Positions 26,426-35,446 are shown, counted from the stretch's first letter. The stretch is 64,000 nt of DNA from an uncultured archaeon (GCA_938034445.1 CALHLD010000011.1:1-64000), one strand, 5' to 3'. Notes: generated by a model from the sequence alone, not told the origin. Made by a program: numbers and translations.

Positions 26426-27317
26426 ATCTAAGGTGTGCGGAGTCTGTGGCAGTAGGCTTATTGTAGACTTAGATTCTGGAGAGCTTCTTTGTCCTAAATG
26501 CGGTGTTGTTATAAAAGATCATGTTGTAGACGAACGTCCTGAGTGGAAGGCTATAGACTTAGAGGATAAGCAGAAGAAGGTTAGGGTTGGCGCTCCAATG
26601 ACATATCTTTTACATGATGAAGGTCTAACAACCTTCATAGGAAACAAACCATATGGGGGTTCAAAAGGCGGTGACTTCAAGAATATTAAGGCTGCATCCT
26701 CTATTGTTAGAATGAATTCGGAAGAACGTTCACTTGTACAAATTCTGGAAAAGATAGATGATTTGAGTAAAAAGCTTTCCCTTCCAAATAATGTTGCGGA
26801 AACAGCAGCATACTTTGTTCACTCGAAAGATGTTAGACTTTTTCTAAAAAATAAGAGTCAGAGAGAGATTTCAGCTGCACTAGTGTATCTTAGCTGTAGA
26901 ATATGCAACTTTAATCGGTCTTTAAAGGAGGTTTCTGAAGCCGCTGGCTTAAAAAAGAAGGATGTAGCAAAATATTATCGTCTTCTAGCCCAAAATTTTC
27001 CAAATTCTTCCATAAAAAGGCCTACAGTTTCCAACTATGTTACCAAGGCAGCTAATCTTTTAAATCTTTCAACTAAAACTGAACGTCTTGCGCTAGCCAT
27101 TTCTTCAAAGGTTGAAGCATCTAAATTTTCTCATGGAAAGAATCCTGCTGGTTTGGCTGCTGCCTGCATATATATTTCTTCAACACTATATGATGAACCG
27201 GTATCTTCGGATGAGTTAGCCTCTAGCTTAAATGTTACTTCATTAACTGTAAGGAATAGGGTTAGAGAAATTTTACAAAACTTTAATATAATTGTTGAAC
27301 TTGATTCTCTAAAATAG
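26403..27317 (+). CDS. tfb: Transcription initiation factor TFB
   Basis: About 304 residues. An N-terminal zinc ribbon (CGVCGSR, then CPKCG) and B-reader region (VVDERPEWKAIDLEDKQKKVRVG) recruit RNA polymerase. Two cyclin-fold repeats follow, the second including GKNPAGLAAACIYISS. It binds TBP-TATA and the BRE. The start is not certain: ATG 26391, GTG 26403 and TTG 26406 are in frame, and GGTGGGG at 26393 favours 26403 or 26406. The gene overlaps gar1 by about 20 bp. Confidence 0.95.
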   Translation: MLEEKESESKVCGVCGSRLIVDLDSGELLCPKCGVVIKDHVVDERPEWKAIDLEDKQKKVRVGAPMTYLLHDEGLTTFIGNKPYGGSKGGDFKNIKAASSIVRMNSEERSLVQILEKIDDLSKKLSLPNNVAETAAYFVHSKDVRLFLKNKSQREISAALVYLSCRICNFNRSLKEVSEAAGLKKKDVAKYYRLLAQNFPNSSIKRPTVSNYVTKAANLLNLSTKTERLALAISSKVEASKFSHGKNPAGLAAACIYISSTLYDEPVSSDELASSLNVTSLTVRNRVREILQNFNIIVELDSLK

Positions 27318-27382
27318 TAAACATTATAGGTAAGTGCCAACTTAATATTTTTAATATCCCTTTTTGGAGGTGTATGCTATCT

Positions 27383-27865
27383 ATGAGTTCAAAGGATGAT
27401 GTTGTAGATGATGTTTTGGAAGATGAAGAGGATGTGTCTTTAGAGTCCTCTCTGTCCACGATAAAAAGTGAAGAGGAAGAGCTTGACCTTACATCAAGAA
27501 CGTATAAGGCTATTGTAGAGCATGGTATGGAGGGTATTCTCCAGAGTCAGCTTTGGAAAGAATTGAATTTGACGAGCAGAGACGGTAGTAGGCTTGCCAT
27601 AAGGCTTGAAAAACGTGGTATGATCAGACGTGAAAAGGTTCTTGAAAATGGTAGGTGGACTTATAGGCTTTACCCCATACGTATGCCAATAAAGACTGCA
27701 TCGATAAGAAATTCTCCATGTTTAACATGTAAGCTTGTTGAACAGTGTTCAGAAGATGGTAAGATAACGCCAAAAACCTGTAGGATGCTCGAGGATTGGG
27801 TTAGGAAAGAATATGCCGCAAACAAGGTTATGATGAAGGTTGAAGCTAAGTCAGGCTCGGCGTGA
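27383..27865 (+). CDS. TFE-beta (RPC34/RPC39-like) transcription factor
   Basis: About 160 residues. An acidic N-terminus is followed by a winged helix (~45-115; GILQSQLWKELNLTSRDGSRLAIRLEKRG). The C-terminal Cys pattern CLTC-x5-C-x8-C matches the Fe-S cluster domain of TFE-beta and of the eukaryotic Pol III subunit RPC34/hRPC39, including the Ile-x-Pro-x-x-Cys and trailing Trp. It would dimerise with TFE-alpha to help open promoters. GGAGGTG at 27366-27372 sits 10 nt before ATG 27383; ATG 27374 is too close to that site. It lies 3' of tfb and overlaps rlmE. Confidence 0.78.
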   Translation: MSSKDDVVDDVLEDEEDVSLESSLSTIKSEEEELDLTSRTYKAIVEHGMEGILQSQLWKELNLTSRDGSRLAIRLEKRGMIRREKVLENGRWTYRLYPIRMPIKTASIRNSPCLTCKLVEQCSEDGKITPKTCRMLEDWVRKEYAANKVMMKVEAKSGSA

Positions 27866-28436
27866 CTTTTATAGGAGGAAGGCTAAAGAGGAAGGCTACA
27901 AAAGTAGGGCTGCATACAAGCTTATTGAACTAGTTAAAAGGTATGGTTTAATTAAAGCTGGAGACTATGTAATAGATTTTGGATGCGCTCCAGGTGGATG
28001 GCTGCAGGTTGCAAGCAAATATGTTGGGTCGAAGGGCAAAGTTTTCGGCTTCGACATAAAAGCTGTTGATATAAATTTGTCAAATGTATACACGTACGTT
28101 CTTGATATATCCTCTCCAGACGCTCTCGATTTTGTTAAAAAGAGTGTTTTGGGTGAAGCTGATGTTATTCTCTCTGACCTTTCACCAAACATTAGTGGTG
28201 TTTGGGAAATTGATCATGCAAAACAGGTGGACCTTACTTTAAAGGTGATTGAAATGCTTCCACATCTTTTAAAGCCTGGAGGAAATTGTTTATTGAAGGT
28301 CTTTCAGGGACAATATCTTGACTTGGTTCGAAATAGGTTGAACAGAATTTTTGATAAAGTTTATCTTACCAAGCCTTCTGCAAGTAGAAAGGAGAGCAGT
28401 GAACTATACTTTGTATGCATCTCATATATTGGCTAA
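27840..28436 (+). CDS. rlmE: RlmE/FtsJ-type rRNA 2'-O-methyltransferase
   Basis: 198 residues with a Rossmann methyltransferase fold. It contains the N-terminal SRAAYKLIELVKRYG, the SAM motif DFGCAPGGWLQVAS, DVILSDLSPN with the catalytic Asp, LLKVFQG with the catalytic Lys, and SSELYFVC with the Glu. These give the K-D-K-E tetrad. It probably methylates a ribose in 23S rRNA. TTG start overlapping the end of the TFE-beta gene; the stop overlaps the convergent trm1. Confidence 0.92.
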   Translation: MKLSQARRDFYRRKAKEEGYKSRAAYKLIELVKRYGLIKAGDYVIDFGCAPGGWLQVASKYVGSKGKVFGFDIKAVDINLSNVYTYVLDISSPDALDFVKKSVLGEADVILSDLSPNISGVWEIDHAKQVDLTLKVIEMLPHLLKPGGNCLLKVFQGQYLDLVRNRLNRIFDKVYLTKPSASRKESSELYFVCISYIG

Positions 28437-29579
28437 TTTTAATAAAATTTCTTCTATAACATTTACTGGAGCATCTGTCCTAACTCCTCTACTATTCAAT
28501 ATCGTTCTTGTTGCAAAATACCCTTTTTCTCTAAGTCTTTCAACAACCTTGTCTATTGACGGTGTTGTAATCTGTAGCCTGTCACATACTCCGCTAACAA
28601 CATGATATGAGATTGGTCCTTCTGCCTCCATATAAGCTAAGTTTATCATTTTCAAATATTTTCTAAAACCCAACTTTTTAGCAGTATCTTCCATAGCCTC
28701 AACAAACTTTTTTTCAAAAATTTTTCCAACCCATAGGGGTCCAGCTACATTAAGTTTCTGCCCACATCTTCTACATACTCCACTATTCTCCCACAGCCTT
28801 ATCCTATCATGGCATATGCTACAATGTCCAATGTACCCTATTTCCTCTAAACATTTGTCCCCCTCCTCTGCCCCATCGGTAATAATTGCGTATACTCTGA
28901 GATAATGTCTTGTTGAGTGAGAGAATATCGGCTTTATTCCCTTATCATATCTTGCGGCGGCAAATGCTAGAGCACTATATAATAATCTTAAACCTATCTC
29001 GTGACAGTATTCTGTTCTCAACGATCTACCATAATATTTTCTTAAGGCAGTTCTTTCATGTATTCCACACAATACTGGTGTGTCTGTTGCAGTAAGTGAT
29101 ATCATGCCATCCCTCTTAACAGTTCTTATCACGTCTTCAATGAAAGGTGATGGTGTTCCAAATGGATCAACATCTATTATGTCAAAGTAGTTTCCATCTC
29201 TTCTACTTGATGCTAAAAAATGTTCTGCGTAATCGTTTGAAAACATACACTTTTCCATAACATTGTTTATTTCAGCATTTTTTTTCGCTATATAAATTGC
29301 GTTTGGGTTTATGTCATTTAAATAAACTTTCGCTACATCTGTTTCTTTTGCAACTCTAACTCCTCTAGCGCCTACACCACATAAAATGTCAAGAAAATTT
29401 AAATTTTTTCCAACTAGATTATAGAATGTTTGATAGACAATTATTGATATGTCCCTGTTTTCTGCCCCTCTTGGGTTAAAAAACGCTGGCTGCATAGGAG
29501 GCACATTTGATTTCAAACTTTCTTCTGGAACAAGTAGAATCGATTTCCCCTCCCTATACTCTACAAGTCCATTGTTCAT
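28422..29579 (-). CDS. trm1: tRNA (guanine-26 N2)-dimethyltransferase Trm1
   Basis: About 385 residues. The N-terminal SAM domain contains VEYREGKSILLVP, FFNPRGAENRDISI, DILCGVGARGVRVA and IDVDPFGTPSPF. The C-terminal domain has zinc-type Cys pairs (CSIC and CRRCG) and a wH-like tail. It methylates G26 of tRNAs. I choose ATG 29579, preceded by GGGGGGT with 9-nt spacing and lying just beyond the end of the endonuclease III gene. Longer in-frame starts up to 29693 would overlap that gene by ~95 bp and are unlikely. Confidence 0.92.
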   Translation of the reverse strand: MNNGLVEYREGKSILLVPEESLKSNVPPMQPAFFNPRGAENRDISIIVYQTFYNLVGKNLNFLDILCGVGARGVRVAKETDVAKVYLNDINPNAIYIAKKNAEINNVMEKCMFSNDYAEHFLASSRRDGNYFDIIDVDPFGTPSPFIEDVIRTVKRDGMISLTATDTPVLCGIHERTALRKYYGRSLRTEYCHEIGLRLLYSALAFAAARYDKGIKPIFSHSTRHYLRVYAIITDGAEEGDKCLEEIGYIGHCSICHDRIRLWENSGVCRRCGQKLNVAGPLWVGKIFEKKFVEAMEDTAKKLGFRKYLKMINLAYMEAEGPISYHVVSGVCDRLQITTPSIDKVVERLREKGYFATRTILNSRGVRTDAPVNVIEEILLKLANI

Positions 29580-29598
29580 ATTACATCTACCCCCCATT

Positions 29599-30285
29599 TT
29601 AAGAGGATAAAAATTGTTCACTCGAGGGACAGTCTTCTTTGACTGGGCACATGGTGCATTTTGGATTTTTTGCTGTACAAACTCTTCTTCCAAACATTAT
29701 TAGGGCGAAGTGTGTTCTTAGCCTTTCTCCTTCTGGAACTATTTCCTCCAGCTTTTTTCTTATCTCAAAGTATCCGTCCCTCTTGTTGGCTATTCCAAGT
29801 CTCTTGGAAACTCTACTCACATGTGTGTCGACTGGTATTATGTCTCTTCCTCTTTTAAATGCTAGAAATATGTCTATCGTCTTAGGGCCTATGCCTTTAA
29901 CTTTTGAAAGAAACTCTTTTACCTCATAATCGTCCATTAAATCAAGTTTTCTTTCATCGCCTAACTCATATTTTATCTTTTTAGCCAATTCAATTATTCT
30001 TGGTGCTTTAACATTGTATAGTCCCGCTGGCTTTATGCATTCAACTATTTTCTCTTTATCTACTGAAAGTATCGACTCAACATTTATTCCAATCTCCTTT
30101 TTTAAAAGCTTGACTGCCCTTATCGTATTCTTGTCACTTGTATTTTGTGATATTATTGTTGTCACAAGTGTTTCGAATGCACTTTCATCGTTAACATTTT
30201 TTTCAATTTTCATTTCATCAACTATTCTTTTTATTACCTTGCTTTTTTCTGTCTCCAACTCAATCTTAACTTTTTTATTATACAA
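29599..30285 (-). CDS. nth: Endonuclease III (Nth-type DNA glycosylase/AP lyase)
   Basis: 228 residues. The helix-hairpin-helix VKGIGPKTIDIFLAF is followed by VDTHVSRVSKRLG, which carries the catalytic Asp. The 4Fe-4S cluster pattern C-x6-C-x2-C-x5-C is intact (CTAKNPKC, MCPVKEDC). The lysine usual in the HhH glycosylase active site of Nth is not obvious in the aligned stretch (GPKTID has a Lys near the expected place). It removes oxidised pyrimidines. Followed closely by trm1 on the same strand. Confidence 0.85.
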   Translation of the reverse strand: MYNKKVKIELETEKSKVIKRIVDEMKIEKNVNDESAFETLVTTIISQNTSDKNTIRAVKLLKKEIGINVESILSVDKEKIVECIKPAGLYNVKAPRIIELAKKIKYELGDERKLDLMDDYEVKEFLSKVKGIGPKTIDIFLAFKRGRDIIPVDTHVSRVSKRLGIANKRDGYFEIRKKLEEIVPEGERLRTHFALIMFGRRVCTAKNPKCTMCPVKEDCPSSEQFLSS

Positions 30286-30319
30286 AACTACATAAATATA
30301 TTTGTTTTATATACCTTTA

Positions 30320-30865
30320 TTGACGGACTTGTCTAAAAAGATATTTGTTACAGGAGATCCTGGTGTTGGTAAGACTACGTTGATTAGTAAGGTTGTCTTT
30401 GAACTTAAGTCGAGGGGGTACACTGTCGGTGGTGTTATAACACGTGATGTTAGGGAAAGAGGTGTCCGTGTCGGTTTTGAAATTTTAAGTTTAAACGATA
30501 ATGTTAGAGGTGTTTTGGCTTCCACAAAGTTTAAGGGAGGTCCTAGGGTTGGAAAATATTTTGTTAACTTGAACGATTTAAAGAATATTTTCGCTACCTC
30601 AATCTTATATGCTATAGATTTCTCTGATATTGTGGTATGTGATGAGGTTGGGCCTATGGAGCTTTTATCTCCTGAAGTTAGGAGGGCTGTTGAAGCCTTG
30701 ATCTCATGTAATAAGCCTGTTGTAGGCTCTGTCCACAAGAGGATGAGGGATCCAATAATTGAAAGGATATCCACTTCTCCTGACATTAAAGTATATGAAA
30801 TAACATTTGAAAATAGGAATACTCTTCCAAAAGCTATTGTTGAGGAAATTGTATCATCCATTTAG
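30320..30865 (+). CDS. NTPase of the THEP1 family
   Basis: About 182 residues. Walker A is GDPGVGKTT near the N-terminus. The Walker B region VVCDEVGPMELLS is characteristic of THEP1/cancer-related NTPases (DUF265). It hydrolyses nucleoside triphosphates in vitro in other species; cellular role unknown. Start candidates are TTG 30302, 30320 and 30329. A TATA-like ATAAATATA at ~30293-30301 fits a leaderless start at 30320. It is followed after 3 bp by rnhB. Confidence 0.85.
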   Translation: MTDLSKKIFVTGDPGVGKTTLISKVVFELKSRGYTVGGVITRDVRERGVRVGFEILSLNDNVRGVLASTKFKGGPRVGKYFVNLNDLKNIFATSILYAIDFSDIVVCDEVGPMELLSPEVRRAVEALISCNKPVVGSVHKRMRDPIIERISTSPDIKVYEITFENRNTLPKAIVEEIVSSI

Positions 30866-30868
30866 TAT

Positions 30869-31540
30869 GTGATCTTCTTGAATGAGATTATTGTTGGAGG
30901 TGTTGACGAAGCTGGTAGGGGCTCTCTTATAGGCCCTCTTGTTATAGCAGGTGTTTCTATTCAAGCTTCTAAGCTCTCTTCTCTTGTTGAAGCTGGTGTA
31001 AAAGATTCTAAGCTTCTTTCACCTTCTTCTAGAGCTAGACTTTATGATATTATTTTAGGCTTAGCTAAAAAGGTTTATGTTATTGAAGTTTCTCCAAAAG
31101 AAATAGATGAATACGTTTTACATGGCAAAAGGTTGCGTAAGCTAAACTATCTTGAAGCTAAGGCTATTGCCAAGATTGTTTGCGAAATTAGCGCGAACAT
31201 CGTATATGTTGATTCTCCAGACATTATTGTTGAACGGTTTGCCAACACTATTAAGGAGCTTTTAGGCTCTGATATTAGTATTGTTGCAGAAAACTATGCT
31301 GATAAAAGGTATCCTATAGTTTCTGCTGCAAGTATTATTGCTAAGGTTACTAGGGATAAGAGGATTAAGGAACTTGAGAATGTTTATGGGGAAATTGGAA
31401 GCGGTTACCCTTCAGATCCTAGGACGAGGGCTTTTGTTAAAAGGTGGCTTGAAACTAAAGGTTTCTTACCTGATTTTGTTAGACTCTCGTGGAAGTCTCT
31501 TAAAAGGATTGGTTCAAGAAGTTTAGATGAATTCAAATGA
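30869..31540 (+). CDS. rnhB: Ribonuclease HII
   Basis: 223 residues. The signature GGVDEAGRGSLIGPLV provides the first catalytic acids, KDSKLL the next motif and YVDSPD the third Asp. AENYADKRYPIVSAASIIAKVTRD is the typical RNase HII block. It removes RNA from RNA-DNA hybrids, including misincorporated ribonucleotides. GTG 30869 or TTG 30878 could be the start. It converges on the fibrillarin gene. Confidence 0.95.
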   Translation: MIFLNEIIVGGVDEAGRGSLIGPLVIAGVSIQASKLSSLVEAGVKDSKLLSPSSRARLYDIILGLAKKVYVIEVSPKEIDEYVLHGKRLRKLNYLEAKAIAKIVCEISANIVYVDSPDIIVERFANTIKELLGSDISIVAENYADKRYPIVSAASIIAKVTRDKRIKELENVYGEIGSGYPSDPRTRAFVKRWLETKGFLPDFVRLSWKSLKRIGSRSLDEFK

Positions 31541-31541
31541 T

Positions 31542-32234
31542 TTAGAAACGTTTTCTTGAAACTATTAGGGCATGGTCTTTATCGAATGGTGTGAGCTCGA
31601 TTTTCTGTAGCACATCAAATCCACTTGACTTAAGCTTTCTTTCTTCTTCTTCGAAAATTTTAGTCGGTTCCTTTACAACGTCAATGCTTCTCGATTTAAC
31701 AATAAGCATTAGGATTCCCTCTTTTTTCAAAAACATTTTACAGTTTTTTATTGCGATTTCAGTCTGGTCCGGCTGTGCAATGTCACAGTATACCACATCA
31801 ACTTTACCAAATATTCCCACATAATTTTCAGGTTTTCTCGCATCCTCTACTATGGTGATAATGTTTTTTCTAAACTTTGCGCATCTGTCTATGAACTCGT
31901 TCGCTACTCTTGGAGAAAATTCTACTGCAAAGACTACACCATCGTCTTTGACTATGTCCGAAACGTGGCTTACCGTTGTCCCAGTTGATGCTCCCAAATA
32001 AAGTACTTTTATCCCCTCCTTGAATGGTGAAAATTTTAAACCATTTATTATTGCGGCAGCAAGTTTGCTTCTGAAGGGGTCCCATAGCCTATACTCTACA
32101 CCACCAGATGAAACTATTTTTTCTCCATAAACCCTTTTTCCTGGTGCAAGATTTGCTGTAGCAATCTTCTCCTGCCCATTTTCAGTTATCCAGTAGACTC
32201 CATTAAAATTATTGTCTACTCTTACTTGAACCAA
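31542..32234 (-). CDS. flpA: Fibrillarin (C/D box RNP 2'-O-methyltransferase)
   Basis: 230 residues. The SAM-binding region VLYLGASTGTTVSHVSDIV is near residue 78. It also has VYCDIAQPDQTEI and the N-terminal GVYWITENGQEKIATANLAPG typical of archaeal fibrillarin. It is the methyltransferase of box C/D sRNPs acting with Nop5 and L7Ae. The start lies 26 bp inside the end of nop5, so expression of the two partners is coupled. Confidence 0.95.
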   Translation of the reverse strand: MVQVRVDNNFNGVYWITENGQEKIATANLAPGKRVYGEKIVSSGGVEYRLWDPFRSKLAAAIINGLKFSPFKEGIKVLYLGASTGTTVSHVSDIVKDDGVVFAVEFSPRVANEFIDRCAKFRKNIITIVEDARKPENYVGIFGKVDVVYCDIAQPDQTEIAIKNCKMFLKKEGILMLIVKSRSIDVVKEPTKIFEEEERKLKSSGFDVLQKIELTPFDKDHALIVSRKRF

Positions 32235-33381
32235 CTTTTTTCACCTTTTCCTTTTTACTTGTTCTCCTGATTTCCTTTATCCTTTCCATCAAATCTTTTT
32301 CTATACTTGGGTCAAGCTCTTTTCTGTATAAGTCGATTCTTGCTGCAATAGCTATCTTTGACGCCAGTGCTCTCGCAATCTTCCCCCTTTGCCATTTTGG
32401 TGAACCGTGAACTAGTGAATGCTGGAATATTATTCCATGCTTTGGAGGTTTTGCTCCAGTCTTTAACGCTCTAAATATTGCCTTTTCAGCTCCCAAAATT
32501 TGGATTGTGCTTGACGGAAGTTTTGCAAGCTCCTCTAATCCTCCCGCTTTTGCGATAAGCCTTGCCCCTATTGTTGGTCCAAGTATTTTGGTCAGGTTCG
32601 GTGCAATATTTTCCATTATATTTTCTAGGTAGTCAGTTAACTTCTTTTTAACTTCACTTGCTTCTTTGACAAGGTTTGCTAAAGATTGCAGTCTTCCTAT
32701 ATCGACTTCTCTAAAGTTTCCCCCTCTAGAATTTCTTGAAGCCTCTAAGATCGCTCTTCTTCTATTTTCTGAAAGTTTTGAAATTGCCTGTGTTTCTTCT
32801 AGAAGTCTTCTCCTATCCCCTACTTCGCTAACAAACTTGCATAGTTCAAGTGGGTCGTCATAGAATTGCAGTATTTCTGGAAAGTGTATAGAATACCATT
32901 CCTTTACTCTTGTTCCAATAACATTTATCATCTTATCTAGTTCGTCGATTGCCTGTATTGTCTGTATGGCCTGTATGTCTAATCTTGTTGACTCTTCCGA
33001 AATCTTTTCCTCTGAAAGTTTTAGACTAAATTCTCTAATCTTCTGATACGCTTCTAACTCGTTTTTTGCGAGGCCTGAGTCTAGGATAATCTCAATTTTT
33101 TTTGAAACTATTTTAGCCGCCTCGTCTTCGGACAAAACTTCTACATTATTGTATTTTTCAAGAAATATTTTTCTTAGCTCCTGTGTCTGCACCTTAACTC
33201 CTCTTATAGGCAAATTTTCCATTTTCTTTTTTAAAGCGTTAACCAGTTTCTCCTCCTCTCCTTTCAAAAACCTCAGGTATTCTATTACCGGATCTCTTGA
33301 ATAGTTTATTTTATCGATTACCTTTAGGGATTCATCAAGTAAATTTATTCCAAGCTCGTGAGCGTAAACTATTGCCTTCAC
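32209..33381 (-). CDS. nop5: Nop5 (NOP56/58) scaffold of C/D box RNPs
   Basis: 390 residues. It has an N-terminal fibrillarin-binding domain, a central coiled coil that dimerises (~105-230), and the Nop domain (~235-350) with APNLTKILGPTIGARLIAKAGGLEELAKLPSSTIQ-type sequence and GIIFQHSLVHG. It ends in a Lys/Arg-rich tail typical of the family. It bridges L7Ae-guide RNA and fibrillarin. Upstream, AT-rich sequence at 33382-33468 holds divergent promoters for this gene and pyrD. Confidence 0.95.
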   Translation of the reverse strand: MKAIVYAHELGINLLDESLKVIDKINYSRDPVIEYLRFLKGEEEKLVNALKKKMENLPIRGVKVQTQELRKIFLEKYNNVEVLSEDEAAKIVSKKIEIILDSGLAKNELEAYQKIREFSLKLSEEKISEESTRLDIQAIQTIQAIDELDKMINVIGTRVKEWYSIHFPEILQFYDDPLELCKFVSEVGDRRRLLEETQAISKLSENRRRAILEASRNSRGGNFREVDIGRLQSLANLVKEASEVKKKLTDYLENIMENIAPNLTKILGPTIGARLIAKAGGLEELAKLPSSTIQILGAEKAIFRALKTGAKPPKHGIIFQHSLVHGSPKWQRGKIARALASKIAIAARIDLYRKELDPSIEKDLMERIKEIRRTSKKEKVKKVGSSKSRQ

Positions 33382-33468
33382 AAGTTATCACTCTTTAACA
33401 CATACATTTTAACAGACTTGTTTATAAATTAAGCGAAAAACTTTTCCTAAACAACTGCTTACCTTGAA

Positions 33469-34389
33469 ATGTTGGAAATGAGCTTAAACTTGGAAATAGA
33501 GTTGGCTGGTATTAGAATGGATAACCCTCTTATGCTTGCTTCAGGAATTCTTGGCACATGCCCTTCCTTGATTAGAAGAGTTGAAGCGGCTGGCGTTGGT
33601 GCTGTTGTCACAAAGTCTATTGGTTTAAGGTCTAGGGAAGGTTTTTCAAATCCTACAGTTCATGTCATAAAATATTATGGGCTTTTGAATGCGATGGGTC
33701 TTCCGAATCCTGGTGTAGACGAGGTTTTGAAGGAATTTGAAGGCCAGAAGTTTAGTGTTCCGGTGATCTACAGTATTTATGGTTCTTCGCCTGAAGAATA
33801 TTCTATTGTCGCAAAGAAGCTTTTAAAGCTTAATCCTATCGCGTTTGAATTAAATCTTTCATGTCCCCATGTTAGGGAAGTTGGCTCCCTTATAGGCCAA
33901 GATCCCGAAATGGTTTACAAGGTTGTAAACTTGGTAAAATCTTCTGTAAACGTTCCAGTGTTTGCAAAATTGTCTCCTAACGTCACGAATGTCATGGAAA
34001 TTGCTAGGTCTGCTGTAAAGGCTGGTGTTGACGGTATTGTTGCAATAAATACTGTTATGGCTATGGCTATTGATGTTGACTTAAGAAAACCTGTTTTAGG
34101 TAATATCTATGGTGGCCTCTCTGGGCCTGCTATAAAGCCTATTGCAATAAAAATTGTCTACGACCTTTTTGAAAACTTTAATGTTCCAATTATAGGTGTT
34201 GGAGGCATATGCGATTGGAGGGATGCAGTAGAATTTCTTCTAGCGGGGGCACGGGCTGTACAGATAGGTTCTGGCATACTCTGGAGGGGGCTGGACATTT
34301 TTGGAGAAGTCTTAAATGGTTTAAGAAAGTATATGCTAGATAATGGGTTTAAATGTGTTGAGGAAATTGTGGGTGCGGGTCACAGATGA
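33469..34389 (+). CDS. pyrD: Dihydroorotate dehydrogenase, class 1B catalytic subunit
   Basis: 306-residue FMN TIM barrel. LNLSCPHVREVG carries the catalytic Cys of class 1 enzymes. PVFAKLSPNVTNV and GGICDWRDAVEFLLAGARAVQIG form the FMN phosphate site. The adjacent pyrK makes this the NAD-linked 1B type, which oxidises dihydroorotate in pyrimidine synthesis. TATA-like TTTATAAATT at ~33421-33430 lies about 40 bp upstream. Confidence 0.95.
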   Translation: MLEMSLNLEIELAGIRMDNPLMLASGILGTCPSLIRRVEAAGVGAVVTKSIGLRSREGFSNPTVHVIKYYGLLNAMGLPNPGVDEVLKEFEGQKFSVPVIYSIYGSSPEEYSIVAKKLLKLNPIAFELNLSCPHVREVGSLIGQDPEMVYKVVNLVKSSVNVPVFAKLSPNVTNVMEIARSAVKAGVDGIVAINTVMAMAIDVDLRKPVLGNIYGGLSGPAIKPIAIKIVYDLFENFNVPIIGVGGICDWRDAVEFLLAGARAVQIGSGILWRGLDIFGEVLNGLRKYMLDNGFKCVEEIVGAGHR

Positions 34390-35219
34390 ATTTTGAAGGT
34401 CGAAAATTAGAATATGCTATGATGCGTAGGATGCATGTTTTGGATGTTAAAAGGTATGACGGCCGTTTTGCAATAGTATACTTTAAAGACAAGTATGTTT
34501 ACAGGTCTATTCCAGGCCAATATGTTATGGTATGGGTTCCAGGATGCGATGAAATACCTCTTTCAGTTTCTCATGCTGAAGGTGGTGTCTGCGCTGTTAC
34601 CGTAAAAAATGTTGGTGAAGCTACATCAAGATTGTGTAATGTTGGTGTCGGCGAACAGCTTGGTGTAAGAGGTCCGTTTGGGAATGGTTTCAGGTTTGTT
34701 GGTGTGAAGCCCTTGATTGTTGCAGGCGGTATTGGTGTTGCTGGGTTGCGTTTGCTAGTACACAAATTTATTAGAAAGTCGGTGGTTCCAACACTTGTCG
34801 TTGGCACAAAAACATTTGAAGAAAACATATTTCATGAAGAGTTTTTGAAGCTTTCAGAAAATGGGCTGCTAGCCTATTATCCTGTAACAGAGGATGGATC
34901 ATTGGGTGAAAGAGGTTTGGCCAGTGAGGTCGCTGAAAGACTTATTTTCTTAAATGATTTTGATCAAGTTTACTGTTGTGGTCCTGAAAAAATGTTATAT
35001 AAGATGTTTAACATTGTTTCGGATAAAAAATTCGGCGCCCAATTCTCTCTCGAACGTTATATAAAGTGTGCTGTTGGAATATGTGGGCAATGTGTTCTCG
35101 ACGATGAAGGTCTTCTAGTATGCAAGGATGGGCCTGTCTTCACAAAAAATGTTCTTAGGCGAACAAAGGATTTTGGACACTTTTCAAGAAACGCTTCTGG
35201 TAAAAAGTTTCAGATATAA
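34386..35219 (+). CDS. pyrK: Dihydroorotate dehydrogenase electron-transfer subunit PyrK
   Basis: 277 residues. It has an FAD-binding ferredoxin-reductase-like domain (PGQYVMVWVPG, then IVAGGIGVAGLRLL) and a C-terminal [2Fe-2S] site with CAVGICGQCVLDDEG and a fourth Cys in LLVCKDGPVF. It passes electrons from the PyrD FMN to NAD+. ATG overlaps the pyrD stop by 4 bp. Confidence 0.92.
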   Translation: MNFEGRKLEYAMMRRMHVLDVKRYDGRFAIVYFKDKYVYRSIPGQYVMVWVPGCDEIPLSVSHAEGGVCAVTVKNVGEATSRLCNVGVGEQLGVRGPFGNGFRFVGVKPLIVAGGIGVAGLRLLVHKFIRKSVVPTLVVGTKTFEENIFHEEFLKLSENGLLAYYPVTEDGSLGERGLASEVAERLIFLNDFDQVYCCGPEKMLYKMFNIVSDKKFGAQFSLERYIKCAVGICGQCVLDDEGLLVCKDGPVFTKNVLRRTKDFGHFSRNASGKKFQI

Positions 35220-35278
35220 AATCATGGCATGGAAAAAGATTTATTTATACAATGTCTAAAAGTTGGTGGTGAAAAGCT

Positions 35279-35446
35279 ATGCCAACACATGGAAGTCTAA
35301 CTAAGGCTGGTAAAGTAAGGTCTAAGACTCCCCCTCAAAAAAAGGAGCGTAAGCCTGCACCTATTCCGAAGGAAAGAAATAGGGGCAACTATGTTAAAAG
35401 GTTTATTTTGAAGAGGAAAAGTGGCCAAAACTGGATTCTACCATAA
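35279..35446 (+). CDS. rps30e: Small ribosomal subunit protein eS30
   Basis: A 55-residue, very basic protein read directly from the sequence: it begins MPTHGSLTKAGKVRSKTP and ends with FILKRKSGQNWILP. The GSLTKAGKVR start is the eS30 hallmark, as in the Fau protein. eS30 is found in Crenarchaeota, Thaumarchaeota and relatives but not in most Euryarchaeota, which helps place the organism. A TATA-like TTTATTTATA lies at ~35240-35249, and GGTGGTGAAAAG before the ATG supplies a ribosome binding site. Confidence 0.95.
   Translation: MPTHGSLTKAGKVRSKTPPQKKERKPAPIPKERNRGNYVKRFILKRKSGQNWILP

Noticed and set aside
29579-29693. Longer N-terminus for Trm1
   Set aside because: It would overlap the endonuclease III coding region by ~95 bp, and the added residues match nothing in the family. 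ATG 29579 has a good ribosome binding site.
30307-30861. A 184-codon minus-strand open frame opposite the THEP1 NTPase
   Set aside because: The plus strand encodes a clear P-loop NTPase over the same span, so the minus frame is a codon-bias shadow.
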